Shown piece by piece: positions 26,388 to 35,580 of a stretch of 64,000 nt of DNA. The stretch's first letter is position 1. Every line of letters starts with the position of its first letter. A program made the position numbers and the translations under genes. The stretch covers positions 62,001 through 126,000 of the forward strand of contig NZ_JAMXFJ010000009.1 in NCBI RefSeq assembly GCF_025460805.1, read 5' to 3'. This stretch comes from Microvirga sesbaniae (GTDB taxonomy: Bacteria; Pseudomonadota; Alphaproteobacteria; Rhizobiales; Beijerinckiaceae). The notes under the pieces were generated by a model. That model was not told the origin of the DNA and did not search any database. It was given only the letters and a program-made list of their open reading frames with translations.

Positions 26388-26443
26388 AATTGTCCCGTCT
26401 CCTCACTGTGATGTTCCACCGTTGCCGAGCGCGCCAGTGAAAT

Positions 26444-26457
26444 ATACCGACCGGTAT
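26444..26457. promoter_or_regulatory. Operator-like palindrome before tetR
   Basis: Inverted repeat ATACCG-AC-CGGTAT, 57 bp upstream of the tetR start codon. It shares its right half with the site before the RND adaptor. Likely autoregulatory operator. Confidence 0.55.
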
Positions 26458-26823
26458 GATAACGGTTTTACATAGATTTTCAAGATCTTACATGACGGGG
26501 AACAATTCAACTCGGGGATCATCGACACGCCAGTCCAGGGTCGCATCTCGCCGGGCGCGGAGGCGAAGTACGCGATCATGACGATCTGCTCACTACTGGC
26601 GGTTGCCTCGCTCGGCACGGTTGCATGGTCGGGCAGGGCTGCTGCAGGCCGTGGGAGCGCTTTGGCTTGCGCAGATCGGATCGCCGGAAGGCATAGGATT
26701 GCGCGGAGCCGAAGCCGCCCGAAGGTCAGCAGCCGTAGGGGCTGCGGACCATCATACGGCCAAGCTTAAGCGCTCAGATTGACCCTTCCCGACGGTCAGC
26801 ACAACATCGGGTGATGGCCCACG
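26458..26823. other. Non-coding stretch
   Basis: About 365 bp upstream of tetR. A 63-codon frame with a hydrophobic start exists at 26578-26769, but it has no ribosome site and its second half is arginine-rich shadow-like sequence. Nothing else recognised. Confidence 0.35.
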
Positions 26824-26920
26824 CTAGAGCTGCTTCCCCTCACGTGGAATCATCTCTTGTCTTTGCCGAGCCGCATTTTCTGACGGTGAACCGGATCCAC
26901 TTCACCGAAAAATGCTCTAA
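26824..26920 (+). repeat. Family B intergenic repeat, copy 1
   Basis: About 97 bp from CTAGAGCTGCTTCCCCTCACG to AAAAATGCTCTAA. It contains CCGCATTTTCTGACGG and GAACCGGATCCACTTCACCG. Its ends (AGAGC and GCTCT) are complementary. The same unit recurs at 27826, 42467, 47953 and 61295. Confidence 0.85.
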
Positions 26921-27222
26921 GCTTTGCTGCGCCCGAAGAAGACGACATTGTCGCTCATCTCGACCACCTTCCGGAGCTGCGACAGCTCGATGAATGCGTG
27001 GGCGCGGTACAACCTCCACATCGGGCTGACCACCTCTTGGAAAGGAACTTCCGGATTGGACGTCCACCAGGAATCCCACTCTTGGGCCGTGAAGTCGTCG
27101 CCATAGGCATGAGTCACGGTCAGATCCGGATCAAAGCCATCGTCGACGCAGAGGGCCTTCGCCCTGACCCTGATCTGGCTGTCCATGAGGTCGGATGTTT
27201 CCTGGGTCCGCGCGTACAGCAT
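26917..27222 (-). CDS. Hypothetical protein
   Basis: 101-residue soluble protein of mixed composition, rich in Asp, Trp and Val (for example DFTAQEWDSWW and VSPMWRLYRAHAFIELSQL). No signal peptide and no family recognised. The ATG at 27222 is preferred because GGAG precedes it; a GTG 6 bp upstream is possible. Its stop codon lies inside a family B repeat, so the repeat may have replaced the original 3' end. Confidence 0.55.
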   Translation of the reverse strand: MLYARTQETSDLMDSQIRVRAKALCVDDGFDPDLTVTHAYGDDFTAQEWDSWWTSNPEVPFQEVVSPMWRLYRAHAFIELSQLRKVVEMSDNVVFFGRSKA

Positions 27223-27472
27223 GATCACTCCGCAACCGGCTTGGAGGAGGGGAGGGGCTGACTGCGCTGCTCCATGGAGCGTGTCAGCTCTTGGATGATC
27301 CAGCGTCTGGCTTGGCGTTTTGAGGATCGTGTCATGGTGACCTCCTGCGATGTCACCAAGATCGACCGAAACAGACTATCCTTCTGTGACCCGGGCCACA
27401 CATGGCTCGTGAGAGAGCGATCACGGTCATTTCTGCGGTGAGCGGTTCAAAGGAAAGGCTTTCCTTTGGTCC

Positions 27473-27784
27473 TCACGAACAGAATTCAACCGTGTCGCCG
27501 TTGCCGTCGATCACCCGGGAATGGTCCATCCAGCGATCTCCCAGCTTGATAGAGGTCTCGTCGAATACCTGTTCCTCCGCCGCCTGAGACCTCCATCTCA
27601 GTCGCTGAAACTCTAAGACAAGACGTTTGCGATAGCGCCTTGCTTGGTGCTTGCAACACAATCCAAGCGAATACCCACAATGGTATCCGCTTGGGTCATC
27701 CCGTGGGGTCACATCGTCCCCATGATCCAAAAAGGGCCAGTGAAGCCCGCCTTCAGTCCACGTCACCTGCTCGCGAGTTGTCAT
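27473..27784 (-). CDS. Possible small hypothetical protein
   Basis: 103-codon frame with a start MTTREQVTWTEGGLHWPFLDH and a clustered Cys/His region (YHCGY, LCCKH). The tail resembles a short bacterial protein rather than a shadow, but there is no clear ribosome site. No family recognised; it may be a degraded gene. Confidence 0.3.
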   Translation of the reverse strand: MTTREQVTWTEGGLHWPFLDHGDDVTPRDDPSGYHCGYSLGLCCKHQARRYRKRLVLEFQRLRWRSQAAEEQVFDETSIKLGDRWMDHSRVIDGNGDTVEFCS

Positions 27785-27825
27785 GAGCCGATTGCCGCAG
27801 AGCTAGAGGCTTGTCCCTGTCACGC

Positions 27826-27922
27826 CTAGAGCTGCTTCCACTCACGTGGAATTATCTCTTGTCTTTGCCTCGCCGCATTTTTTGACGGTGAACCGGATCC
27901 ACTTCACCGAAAAATGCTCTAG
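27826..27922 (+). repeat. Family B intergenic repeat, copy 2
   Basis: Same unit and orientation as the copy at 26824, with GCTTCCACTCACGTGGAAT forming a hairpin at one end and GATCCACTTCACCGAAAAATGC at the other. It lies immediately 3' of the sugar-binding protein gene, where it may act as a transcription end or mRNA-stabilising structure. Confidence 0.85.
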
Positions 27923-27928
27923 TGCCGC

Positions 27929-28870
27929 CTAGTCATACAGGACGGCTGCGATCTTCGGATCGCTTATATTGGACTTGTCGTAGTAGAAGAAGCCAGTGTC
28001 GATGATCTTCTCGAGCTTCTCGCCCTTGAGTGCTTTGACGGCAGCCTCAACCGTCTTGTATCCGATACCAACAGGGTTCTGCGTGATGGCTCCTGCCATG
28101 AGGCCTTCCTGGATAGCTTGCTTCTGCTGCTTACCGGAATCGTAGCCAATGATGACGATCTTACGGTTCATTTCCCTGGCACCATTGACGACTCCGATTG
28201 CCGAGCCCTCATTCGCGCCAAAGATTCCCTTGAGTTTGGGATTCGCCTGGAGGATCGACTTGGTGATCTCGGTCGATTTCAGGTGATCGCCTGAGCCGTA
28301 TTGGATGCTCACGATATTGATCTTCGGATACTTTTCCTTGATCCGGTTCGCAAATCCATCTCGCCGATCGATACCCGTGCGACTGGTCTGGTCATGCACC
28401 ACGAGAGCAATGTCGCCCTCGCCTCCGATGAGCTCCGCCATCTTGTCAGCAGCCAGAGCCGCAGCCGCCAGATTGTTGGTCGCTGCTGTGGTCAGGGGAA
28501 TGTCGCTGTCGACGCCGGAGTCGAACGCGATGACGGGTATCTTGGCGGCCTGCGCCTTGCGCAACAGAGGGATTGCGGCCTGACTATCGAGGGCCGCGAA
28601 TCCGATGGCCTTCGGGTTCTTGGCAAGGGCTGCCGATAGCATGTCGATCTGCTTGTCAACCATGGTTTCGCTGTCTGGACCTTCGAACGTGATGCGCACG
28701 TTATAGTCCTTGGCTGCCTGCTCGGCTCCGGTTTTGACAGCCTGCCAAAATTGATGCTGGAATCCTTTCGAAATAAGTGGGATGTAGGTCTCCTGGGCCG
28801 CTGCAGGTCCGGCAAGACCGACTAATGCACCAATGCTGATGGCACCAATCAAAGTGCGTCTGTTCCACAT
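27929..28870 (-). CDS. Sugar ABC transporter substrate-binding protein
   Basis: 313-residue periplasmic protein of the RbsB/Peripla_BP_4 family. The N-terminal signal peptide ends near GPAAAQ. The mature part shows IPLISKGFQHQFWQAVKTGAEQAA, then VDKQIDMLSAALAKNPKAIGFAALD and IPVIAFDSGVD, which line the sugar pocket in homologues. AGGAGGAAACG precedes the ATG. Last gene of an operon ordered ATPase, permease, binding protein. Likely ligand a pentose, hexose or polyol. Confidence 0.9.
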   Translation of the reverse strand: MWNRRTLIGAISIGALVGLAGPAAAQETYIPLISKGFQHQFWQAVKTGAEQAAKDYNVRITFEGPDSETMVDKQIDMLSAALAKNPKAIGFAALDSQAAIPLLRKAQAAKIPVIAFDSGVDSDIPLTTAATNNLAAAALAADKMAELIGGEGDIALVVHDQTSRTGIDRRDGFANRIKEKYPKINIVSIQYGSGDHLKSTEITKSILQANPKLKGIFGANEGSAIGVVNGAREMNRKIVIIGYDSGKQQKQAIQEGLMAGAITQNPVGIGYKTVEAAVKALKGEKLEKIIDTGFFYYDKSNISDPKIAAVLYD

Positions 28871-28975
28871 CGTTTCCTCCTGATCGTTGTATACTTTGGC
28901 CTATTGGTGAATGAGTTAGGACAGATGACCGGGTCGCGTGCTCCTTTGGGCTCGTGAGAAGTTAAAGAGAGATCC

Positions 28976-29980
28976 TCAGGCCTTGCGGCGCAGGATGTCG
29001 GCATACACGGCGAGAATGATGATCACTCCGGTCACGACCGTCTGCCATTCCTGAGCCACCGAGAGAATACGGAGGCCGTTGGTGAGCACGCTGATGATCA
29101 GAGCTCCGATGATTGTCCCGAGAATGGTGCCGCGTCCACCGCTCAAGGAAGTGCCTCCGATGACGACGGCCGCGATGGCGTCGAGCTCGTAGCCTTGACC
29201 GAGCGCCGGTTGGGCAGAATTGAGTCGCGAGGCGATGATGAGGCCGGCAATGCCGCAGATCCCGCCTGAAACTGTGTAGACGATGATCTTCCAGAAGTCG
29301 GTATTCACCCCGGAGAGTCGCACCGCCTCCTCATTGGATCCCAGGGCAAATGTGTATCGGCCGAAGGCGGTGCGCGTAAGAACGAAACTGGAGGCAATCG
29401 CAACCATGAAGAGGATCAGGACGCCATTAGGGATCGGGAGAAACGGGAGGATCGACCCGATCAAGGATTCTTGCGAGATCAGCGGAAAACTCGGTGTATC
29501 GTTGAAGTAGATCGGACGGGTTCCCGAGATCACAAGCGCGAGTCCCTTCAGCAACATCATCATGCCCAGAGTTGCGATGAACGGCGGGATCTTCATCTTG
29601 GCAATGAGGGTGCCGGAGACTGAGCCGCAGAGAGCGCCTGCGGCAATAGCCGCCACGATGCCGACAGGCATCGGCAGGCCCCAGTAGGTGAGGAACACGC
29701 CGGCAATGACTGCGCAGAACGTCATCAACGTTCCAACCGACAGATCGATTCCGCCGGTAATGATGACGAAGGTCGCCGCCACGGCGAGAACACCGTTCAC
29801 GGCTGTTGCCTGCAGAATGCCGATGAGATTGTCAGGCTGAAGGAAGTTCTCGGAGGCAACGCTGAAGACAGCCATCAGGGCGATCAGGCTGGCGAAGGCC
29901 AGGATCTTCTGCCATGCTCCTTGGCTGAACGCGGCAGACTTGATGACGGTCTGGGCTTCCTTTTCTGCGATGGTCGTCAC
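28976..29980 (-). CDS. Sugar ABC transporter permease (RbsC-like)
   Basis: 334-residue membrane protein of the BPD_transp_2 family. There are eight to ten hydrophobic segments. Landmarks are [15 protein letters not shown] near residue 76 and [26 protein letters not shown] near 265, both typical of RbsC. The start overlaps the upstream ATPase stop by 4 bp. Confidence 0.92.
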   Translation of the reverse strand: MTTIAEKEAQTVIKSAAFSQGAWQKILAFASLIALMAVFSVASENFLQPDNLIGILQATAVNGVLAVAATFVIITGGIDLSVGTLMTFCAVIAGVFLTYWGLPMPVGIVAAIAAGALCGSVSGTLIAKMKIPPFIATLGMMMLLKGLALVISGTRPIYFNDTPSFPLISQESLIGSILPFLPIPNGVLILFMVAIASSFVLTRTAFGRYTFALGSNEEAVRLSGVNTDFWKIIVYTVSGGICGIAGLIIASRLNSAQPALGQGYELDAIAAVVIGGTSLSGGRGTILGTIIGALIISVLTNGLRILSVAQEWQTVVTGVIIILAVYADILRRKA

Positions 29981-31521
29981 GTCGTTGATCCCTCGGTCGC
30001 CGCGTTTGCTGTAGTGGTTGTGAGACTATGCCGCTGCGTTGCGAGGCGCATGATGTCCTCCTGCGTGGCTCGCTCGGCAAGGAGTTCGCCGGTCAGCCGC
30101 CCCTCGCACATCACGGCGATCCGGTGGCTCATGCGCAGGATCTCGGGCAGCTCGGAGGAAATCATCACGATCGCTCTGCCTTCGGCCGCGAGTGTATTGA
30201 GGAGCTTGTAGATCTCGTTTTTCGCCCCCACATCGATGCCACGGGTCGGTTCGTCGAAGAACAGGATCTCGCAGTCGCGGGCAAGCCATTTTGCAATCAC
30301 GATCTTCTGCTGGTTGCCACCCGACAGAAACCGCACCTCCTGGGCATCAGAAGGCGTCTTGATCCGTAGCTGCCGGATACAGGAGCGTGCCATTTCACGG
30401 ATGGCGCGCTTCTTGAGGAACATGTTCATGGAAAGGAAGCGTCCAAGGCATGGCATGACGATGTTGGCCGCCACGTCCATGCCTGTCGCTAGACCAAAGC
30501 GCTTCCGATCTTCGGAGAGATAGCCAATGCCGAGCCGCACGGCATCCTGCGGTGACCGGATCGTCACGGGTCTGCCCCGGATGAGAATCTCGCCACCATC
30601 AAGGGGGTCCGCGCCAAAAATGGCGCGCGCGACCTCTGTCCGCCCAGCTCCCATCAAACCAGCGAATCCCAGGATCTCGCCCTTCCGCAGTTTGAAGCTT
30701 ACATCCTGAATGACATTGCTGCGTCGAAGATTGCGGACCTCCAGCACGACGTCGTGGCTCGACAGATCCGGGACCTCCGTCTTCTCTTCGGTAAGACTCC
30801 GGCCAACCATCATTGAAATAATTGTATCAACGCTCGCAGCAGCGGTCGGAACAGTTCCAACATACTCGCCATCGCGCATGACAGTGACGCGATCGGAGAT
30901 TTCCTTCAACTCATCCATCTTGTGCGAAATATAGACAATGCCGACACCTTGAGCCCTGAGCTTCCGGATAATGCTGAAAAGCTCGCCAATTTCCGCATTG
31001 TTGAGAGCCGCAGTGGGCTCGTCCATGATCAAGACCCTGGACTTGAAGGACAGGGCCTTGGCGATCTCGATCATCTGCTGCTTGGCCACGGTGAGTTGGC
31101 CAACCTCGACCCGCGGATCAAGTTTGAGGTGCATGCGTTCGAAAATTTCGGCAGCGGCTCGGTTGAGAGCCTCTTCATCGAGCAGAAGTCCTCCAAATCG
31201 CTTAGGTTCGCGGCCGATGAAGATGTTCTGTGCCGCCGTGAGATCGTTCATCAGGTTCAGTTCCTGATGGATGATGCTGATCCCGAGATCCTGCGCGGCC
31301 CGCGGCGAAGGAATATCGAGGGCAACGCCCTCAATGCAGATCTCGCCGGCATCCTTTCGATAGATTCCGGCAAGAACCTTCATCAGGGTGGACTTGCCGG
31401 CGCCGTTCTCGCCCATCAGGGCATGGACTTCCCCAGGAAGGAGTTCGAAGCGTGCCTTCTTGAGCGCCTTCACGCCCGGAAAAGACTTATCGAGGTCTTT
31501 GATCACGACAAGCGGCGTCAT
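29977..31521 (-). CDS. Sugar ABC transporter ATP-binding protein (RbsA-like)
   Basis: 514-residue double ATPase. The first half has Walker [10 protein letters not shown] (residues 37-45), [15 protein letters not shown] and [11 protein letters not shown]. The second half has the degenerate Walker [10 protein letters not shown], then [15 protein letters not shown] and [16 protein letters not shown], exactly the RbsA/MglA pattern. It powers the adjacent RbsC-type permease. First gene of the operon, so the promoter lies in 31522-32016. Confidence 0.93.
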   Translation of the reverse strand: MTPLVVIKDLDKSFPGVKALKKARFELLPGEVHALMGENGAGKSTLMKVLAGIYRKDAGEICIEGVALDIPSPRAAQDLGISIIHQELNLMNDLTAAQNIFIGREPKRFGGLLLDEEALNRAAAEIFERMHLKLDPRVEVGQLTVAKQQMIEIAKALSFKSRVLIMDEPTAALNNAEIGELFSIIRKLRAQGVGIVYISHKMDELKEISDRVTVMRDGEYVGTVPTAAASVDTIISMMVGRSLTEEKTEVPDLSSHDVVLEVRNLRRSNVIQDVSFKLRKGEILGFAGLMGAGRTEVARAIFGADPLDGGEILIRGRPVTIRSPQDAVRLGIGYLSEDRKRFGLATGMDVAANIVMPCLGRFLSMNMFLKKRAIREMARSCIRQLRIKTPSDAQEVRFLSGGNQQKIVIAKWLARDCEILFFDEPTRGIDVGAKNEIYKLLNTLAAEGRAIVMISSELPEILRMSHRIAVMCEGRLTGELLAERATQEDIMRLATQRHSLTTTTANAATEGSTT

Positions 31522-32016
31522 GAGCCGGGATCCACCTGGCTGGGGCTCCTCACCTGCACGACGCTACAGAGTGAGCCTGCAAGAGCGACGACACCTGCCG
31601 CATCCATTACGTCCGGGGGATCGCTACACGTACGCCAGATCTCGCTCGGACACTTGAGATCCCAAGCCATCGCGGTCTCCGGCAGGACGTTTTCCTGTAC
31701 CCGCATCGATCGCTCCCGATCGCCATCCTGCGGCGATCTCGCGCTCTTGGCGGCTTTTCAGTTCGACCTCTCGCGAAGCCAGATCTGATTAAGACGCAGA
31801 CGCTCACGCTATTTCGAGGATGATATTCATGAAGGCCAAGGGCAGGCAACTGAAAATATGGATCTGATCGACCTGCGACTGGGACGCTCTGCAACACTAT
31901 GCTGGCGGACCGGTGGCAGACCGGTGGCCGCCCTGAATGGATTGTTCTTCGGATAGGATGGCGAGCAGGAGGGGAGTGTCCTGATCGTTTGAACCTGCGG
32001 ATGTGCATCGGGCCGT
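31522..32016. other. Intergenic region upstream of sugar ABC operon
   Basis: About 495 bp. It must contain the promoter of the minus-strand ATPase gene. Short frames are present, but none is convincing as a gene. No regulator gene accompanies this operon. Confidence 0.4.
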
Positions 32017-32814
32017 TTAGGTCTGTTCCAGCGGAACCGGCCAAGGCGTTCGGATGAGCATAGGAATACGCTCTTCTGAATCAGGTTCAAACGCCTGAGG
32101 CAGCGGAGGTTGAGGGAGTTCGATGGCGCCGACGCTGTCGACCCAATCGAAACGCGGCCTGAGAGAAACGTATGATGGAAGGTCTGGGAATGGAATCGAG
32201 GTTGGAGTTGCAGGAACGACCTGCTCGGGTGAAGGCAGAGACGGCTCAACGGGCTCTGGGAGTGCAGGCATGGAGGTAGCCAGAGGGAAACTTGTCTCGT
32301 CCGGAGATGGCCGCGGTGGCATTGCGGCCTCCGATGGCACCTCTGGCAGGAAGGATGTGGGCGGCTCCGGCCGTGGCATTTCGACAAGCGATGTGGAAGG
32401 GAAGGTCGGTTCGGCAGGCTCCGGAGGTGGCGGCATCAGCTTGGTCACCGGAACCTCGAGTTCGGTCCTTTCCGAGAGCGACGGCGTTGTGGCGCCTATG
32501 GACAGGTCGTGGTTGACCGGAAGCTCCGTTGGCGATTGCGGTCCATGCAGCAAATCAGCCTGATGTTGGAGCGATTGAACTCGCCTCACGGTTGCACTTC
32601 GGGCGACCTGATAGGAACGGATACCCGGACGGTTTCTATCGATCTCGGATATCGTCCCCGCCCGACGCCTCTCCCCCATGTTGTTCGGCTGTGGCTTGGG
32701 CGCAGCCTTCAAAGGACGGGCATGAGGTATGTCGGTCGCATTCACCACTCTTTCGGCGCAAGATGCGGTGGCCCAACTCACCGTCAGGGCAGTAAATACC
32801 CAAAACTTATGCAT
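32017..32814 (-). CDS. Exported proline-rich hypothetical protein
   Basis: 265 residues from the ATG at 32814, which has AGGAGGG about 13 bp and GAGGGG immediately upstream. A hydrophobic leader (KFWVFTALTVSWATASC) suggests export; the Cys could be a weak lipobox. The rest is low complexity, with repeated Pro/Glu/Ser patches (LPEPVEPSLPSPEQ, MPPPPEPAEP), a pattern seen in periplasm-spanning linkers. No domain recognised. First of several exported unknown proteins in this region. Confidence 0.55.
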   Translation of the reverse strand: MHKFWVFTALTVSWATASCAERVVNATDIPHARPLKAAPKPQPNNMGERRRAGTISEIDRNRPGIRSYQVARSATVRRVQSLQHQADLLHGPQSPTELPVNHDLSIGATTPSLSERTELEVPVTKLMPPPPEPAEPTFPSTSLVEMPRPEPPTSFLPEVPSEAAMPPRPSPDETSFPLATSMPALPEPVEPSLPSPEQVVPATPTSIPFPDLPSYVSLRPRFDWVDSVGAIELPQPPLPQAFEPDSEERIPMLIRTPWPVPLEQT

Positions 32815-33299
32815 CCCCTCGCCAACCCTCCTGATCTCGTCGTCAGGGTAGCGAAGAAAAACTGCGCGGAGGAGATCCCGCGGCAATTTGCGCTCGGAAT
32901 CAACAAGACTTTCTGAAAATCGTTGCACAAAGGGCGATCTGCGAACGGGGATTTGACCCTCGTTCCACTCTCGCGACATGCCATGTGGTATCAATACTCC
33001 TAAGCGTTGGATCAGCATCTTCTTCGCTGGTCGGCCCGGGACGAGGCAAGGGTCGGATCTTCACCTTGAGTGTTGCTTCGGAACCCGTTCTAGCTCGTGG
33101 TGCTTGTGGTGACGTCGGCCTCGTTCCGAAGGCATTTTGGGAGACCCTCACGTACAGACCCGATTGTAACCTACAAACGTTTGAGCTTGTCCGAAGGGTA
33201 AAAGCATTCGGCAACGCGTCGCATCCGTCGGCAGAGTTGGCTTTTCCCCGTCGTGAGAGTGTTGACCGGCCAAGGACGCGGCCCTAGCGTGAAGTGTCA
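32815..33299. other. Non-coding stretch
   Basis: About 485 bp between the divergent proline-rich protein and hydrolase genes. Open frames exist, but none has a ribosome site or recognisable content. It probably holds the two promoters. Confidence 0.35.
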
Positions 33300-33953
33300 A
33301 TGACAGATGTCTCCATGGCCCGCACCCTTCTCTGCTTCGGCGACAGCAACACCCACGGATCCCCACCAATTGTTACACGGGGAGAGGCCTACCACCGCTT
33401 TGATGCGGAGACGCGTTGGCCGCGTCTGGTCGCATCAATACTCCCGGACTGGGAGGTCACGGAGGAAGGACTTCCTGGACGGACGGCTCAGTTCCCCGAT
33501 CCGGTGGCAGGCGCCCACATGGACGGACGCGAGGGCCTGAAGATCGCCCTTCAGAGTCACGGTCCCATCGACGCTCTGGCGATCATGCTTGGGACGAACG
33601 ATACCAAGACCCGCTTTGGCGCCACACCCGAAAAGATTACGGCAGGGATTGCCAGTCTCCTCGACATCGCCATGGGTCTTGAGATGCAGCAACGACATGG
33701 CGGCTTTCGCATCCTGGTGATCTGCCCGCCGCCGGTTCTCGAGCAGGGGCCGATCCGCTCCGAGTTTGTCGGCGCGCGCGAAGTGTCACTCAAGCTTCCC
33801 GCGCTTTATGCCGTACTGGCGGAGGCACGGGGAGTGGGCTTCATCGATGCCGGAGCGCTGATCCAGGTCAGTCCGGTTGACGGTATCCACTTGGAGCCTG
33901 ACGCACATCGGAAGCTCGGCAAGGCTGTAGCGGAGACGGTCGGCCGGTTCTGA
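33300..33953 (+). CDS. SGNH/GDSL-family hydrolase
   Basis: 217-residue esterase or lipase-like enzyme. The SGNH blocks are visible: GDSNTHG (nucleophile Ser) near residue 15, GLPGR for the block II Gly, GTND near 100 (oxyanion Asn), and DGIHLEPDAH near the C-terminus (catalytic Asp and His). No signal peptide, so likely cytoplasmic. The frame starts at GTG 33294; ATG 33300 is chosen and ATG 33315 is also possible. Confidence 0.88.
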   Translation: MTDVSMARTLLCFGDSNTHGSPPIVTRGEAYHRFDAETRWPRLVASILPDWEVTEEGLPGRTAQFPDPVAGAHMDGREGLKIALQSHGPIDALAIMLGTNDTKTRFGATPEKITAGIASLLDIAMGLEMQQRHGGFRILVICPPPVLEQGPIRSEFVGAREVSLKLPALYAVLAEARGVGFIDAGALIQVSPVDGIHLEPDAHRKLGKAVAETVGRF

Positions 33954-34554
33954 AAGCGCCGTGTCGAAGTCCACACCTCGTCGCGGGATCGACCGTGGCC
34001 AAGGCAGCACCTGGAGAGTAGCTGTCCTGATGACGATGACGGCAATTCTCATCCACAACCAGAACCCGGGGGACGACGCCCCGCCCGGCGGGCGATCTCG
34101 CAATCGAGAAGCAAGCCGCGAGGTGCGCCGAGGTCATTGGAGCCAGGCGCGAGATGAGCTTCGCGAGACGGAGCGCAGCGAGGGCGGAGGCCATCCGCGA
34201 TGTCGAGATCGTATCGGTCAGTTCTCTGTGTCCTGGCGACACCCTTCAAACTCGGTTCAACGGATAATTCCAACCGGGCAGGCTCCGGTCACCCGCTCAA
34301 TCGGCTGGACGACGCTCGTATGGGTTCTGGCCGACCATTGGCTCGGGTCCTCCTCACATTCACCCAAAACTGCCTTTCAGGCGTGTCGCCGCCACCACAA
34401 GTTGGCATACGGCACCCCTCTGCAGCATGGGAACGAGTTGCCTCCTGCTCGTCAATCGTCCAGCGCACCCGCGTCGGCTCGCGCCTTGAGCTGCGCTGGC
34501 TCATGTTGATGAATTCTCTGCCGTTGTGTCAACGTCGCTGTGATGCAGCCATGT
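33954..34554. other. Non-coding stretch
   Basis: About 600 bp. A 182-codon plus-strand frame covers most of it, but its product is irregular and lacks a ribosome site; minus-strand frames look like remnants. I could not assign a gene or element. Confidence 0.35.
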
Positions 34555-34869
34555 CTAGTCAGTAAGGCGAAGTGTTCCATCCTTACATATATCGAGTTCA
34601 GGAAGTTCGGCCGTTGATTCATCCTCAAAGGTTGCGGCGACAGCGACCATGCAGCCGGTGACCCTTGGAAGCCTCAAAGTGGCTTTCGCCTTTGGGGCGA
34701 GCGGCTTTGCCAGCCGAACCGTCTGTCCATTCGCGCCAATAGCGATATCGGTTGCCGAGACATCGCGAGCATTGGTGACGACGACGGAAGAATTCGGCTT
34801 TGAAGGTGCAGCGAAGACACCCGTGGCAGCGAGCAGGAAGCTAGTGACAATCAAGGTTCGAACAATCAT
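34555..34869 (-). CDS. Small exported hypothetical protein
   Basis: 104-residue protein with a clear signal peptide (MIVRTLIVTSFLLAATGVFA, cut before APSK) and a mature part with two Cys (TGCMV and DICKDG) that could form a disulfide. GAGGAATTGCC precedes the ATG. No family recognised. Likely periplasmic. Confidence 0.7.
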   Translation of the reverse strand: MIVRTLIVTSFLLAATGVFAAPSKPNSSVVVTNARDVSATDIAIGANGQTVRLAKPLAPKAKATLRLPRVTGCMVAVAATFEDESTAELPELDICKDGTLRLTD

Positions 34870-35580
34870 GGCAATTCCTCATTTTGCTGTTTGGAATGCA
34901 TCGTTCATGGGAGGGATCAAACCCCGGCCCGTCTTCAGATCCGCCGCTTCGTTTGTTGCTGACGGACAGGCGCAACCTAGCTTAAGTGGACCGTCTTCAT
35001 CATGGAGCGGTCATCAAAGTAAGAGCGCCGGTTGCGCTTGGCGCTCCAGGTAGGCCTCCTTTCACGGCCAGTTTCAGAGGAAACAAGGACCGTGCCATCT
35101 CGGCACGCAACGAGGCTGCGCCTGCGGGGTTAACAAATGGTTTAAGTTCTTGACCAGAAGTTCCTTTCTCTCAACAACTCTCCCGGCAGGGATCTAGCGC
35201 ATCGTGCGGACGAAAGCGGGCCACGCCAGTGAAAAGTGGATCCGGCTTTCGCTGGCGCGGCCCGGCGGCAAGCCCTTTGGATCGAGCGGGAGATCTCCAT
35301 CATCAGGATCATCACCGTCGAGCGCAGACGACTCCCCCGCTTGGAACATCGCGGACTCAAGGCAGCTTCAACGAAACAGTGGAGTGACCATAGCGGTGGT
35401 GAGCTACACGCTCATCGCGCGTGCTTCCGAGAAAGCCTGTTCGCGCACCCTGTCGAGGCCAAGCGCTCCCTTGGCTTCTGGAGTGGGCGCATCGGCCAGA
35501 ATCTTTCTCCTCGGCATGAGATTCACGTGACCGCGCGCCCGTCGTCCGTTGGGCAACGCGCTTGCAGAGCAAACGGCTAC
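34870..35580. other. Gene-poor stretch with one family A repeat
   Basis: About 710 bp with no convincing gene. A family A palindrome (GCGCATCGTGCGGACG, AAAGTGGATCCGG, CGCTGGCGCGGCC) lies at 35194-35271. Frames after it are arginine-rich shadows. Confidence 0.4.
35194..35271. repeat. Family A intergenic repeat
   Basis: Unit with CTAGCGCATCG at its left end, GCCACGCCAGTGAAAAGTGG in the centre and CGCTGGCGCGGCC to the right. It matches the 38865 and 44310 copies in parts. Confidence 0.7.

Noticed and set aside
26578-26769. 63-codon frame with hydrophobic start upstream of tetR
   Set aside because: No ribosome site, and the second half is arginine-rich; it looks like chance.
33961-34509. 182-codon plus-strand frame
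   Set aside because: Irregular composition, no ribosome site, and the minus strand gives equally long frames; no protein family seen.
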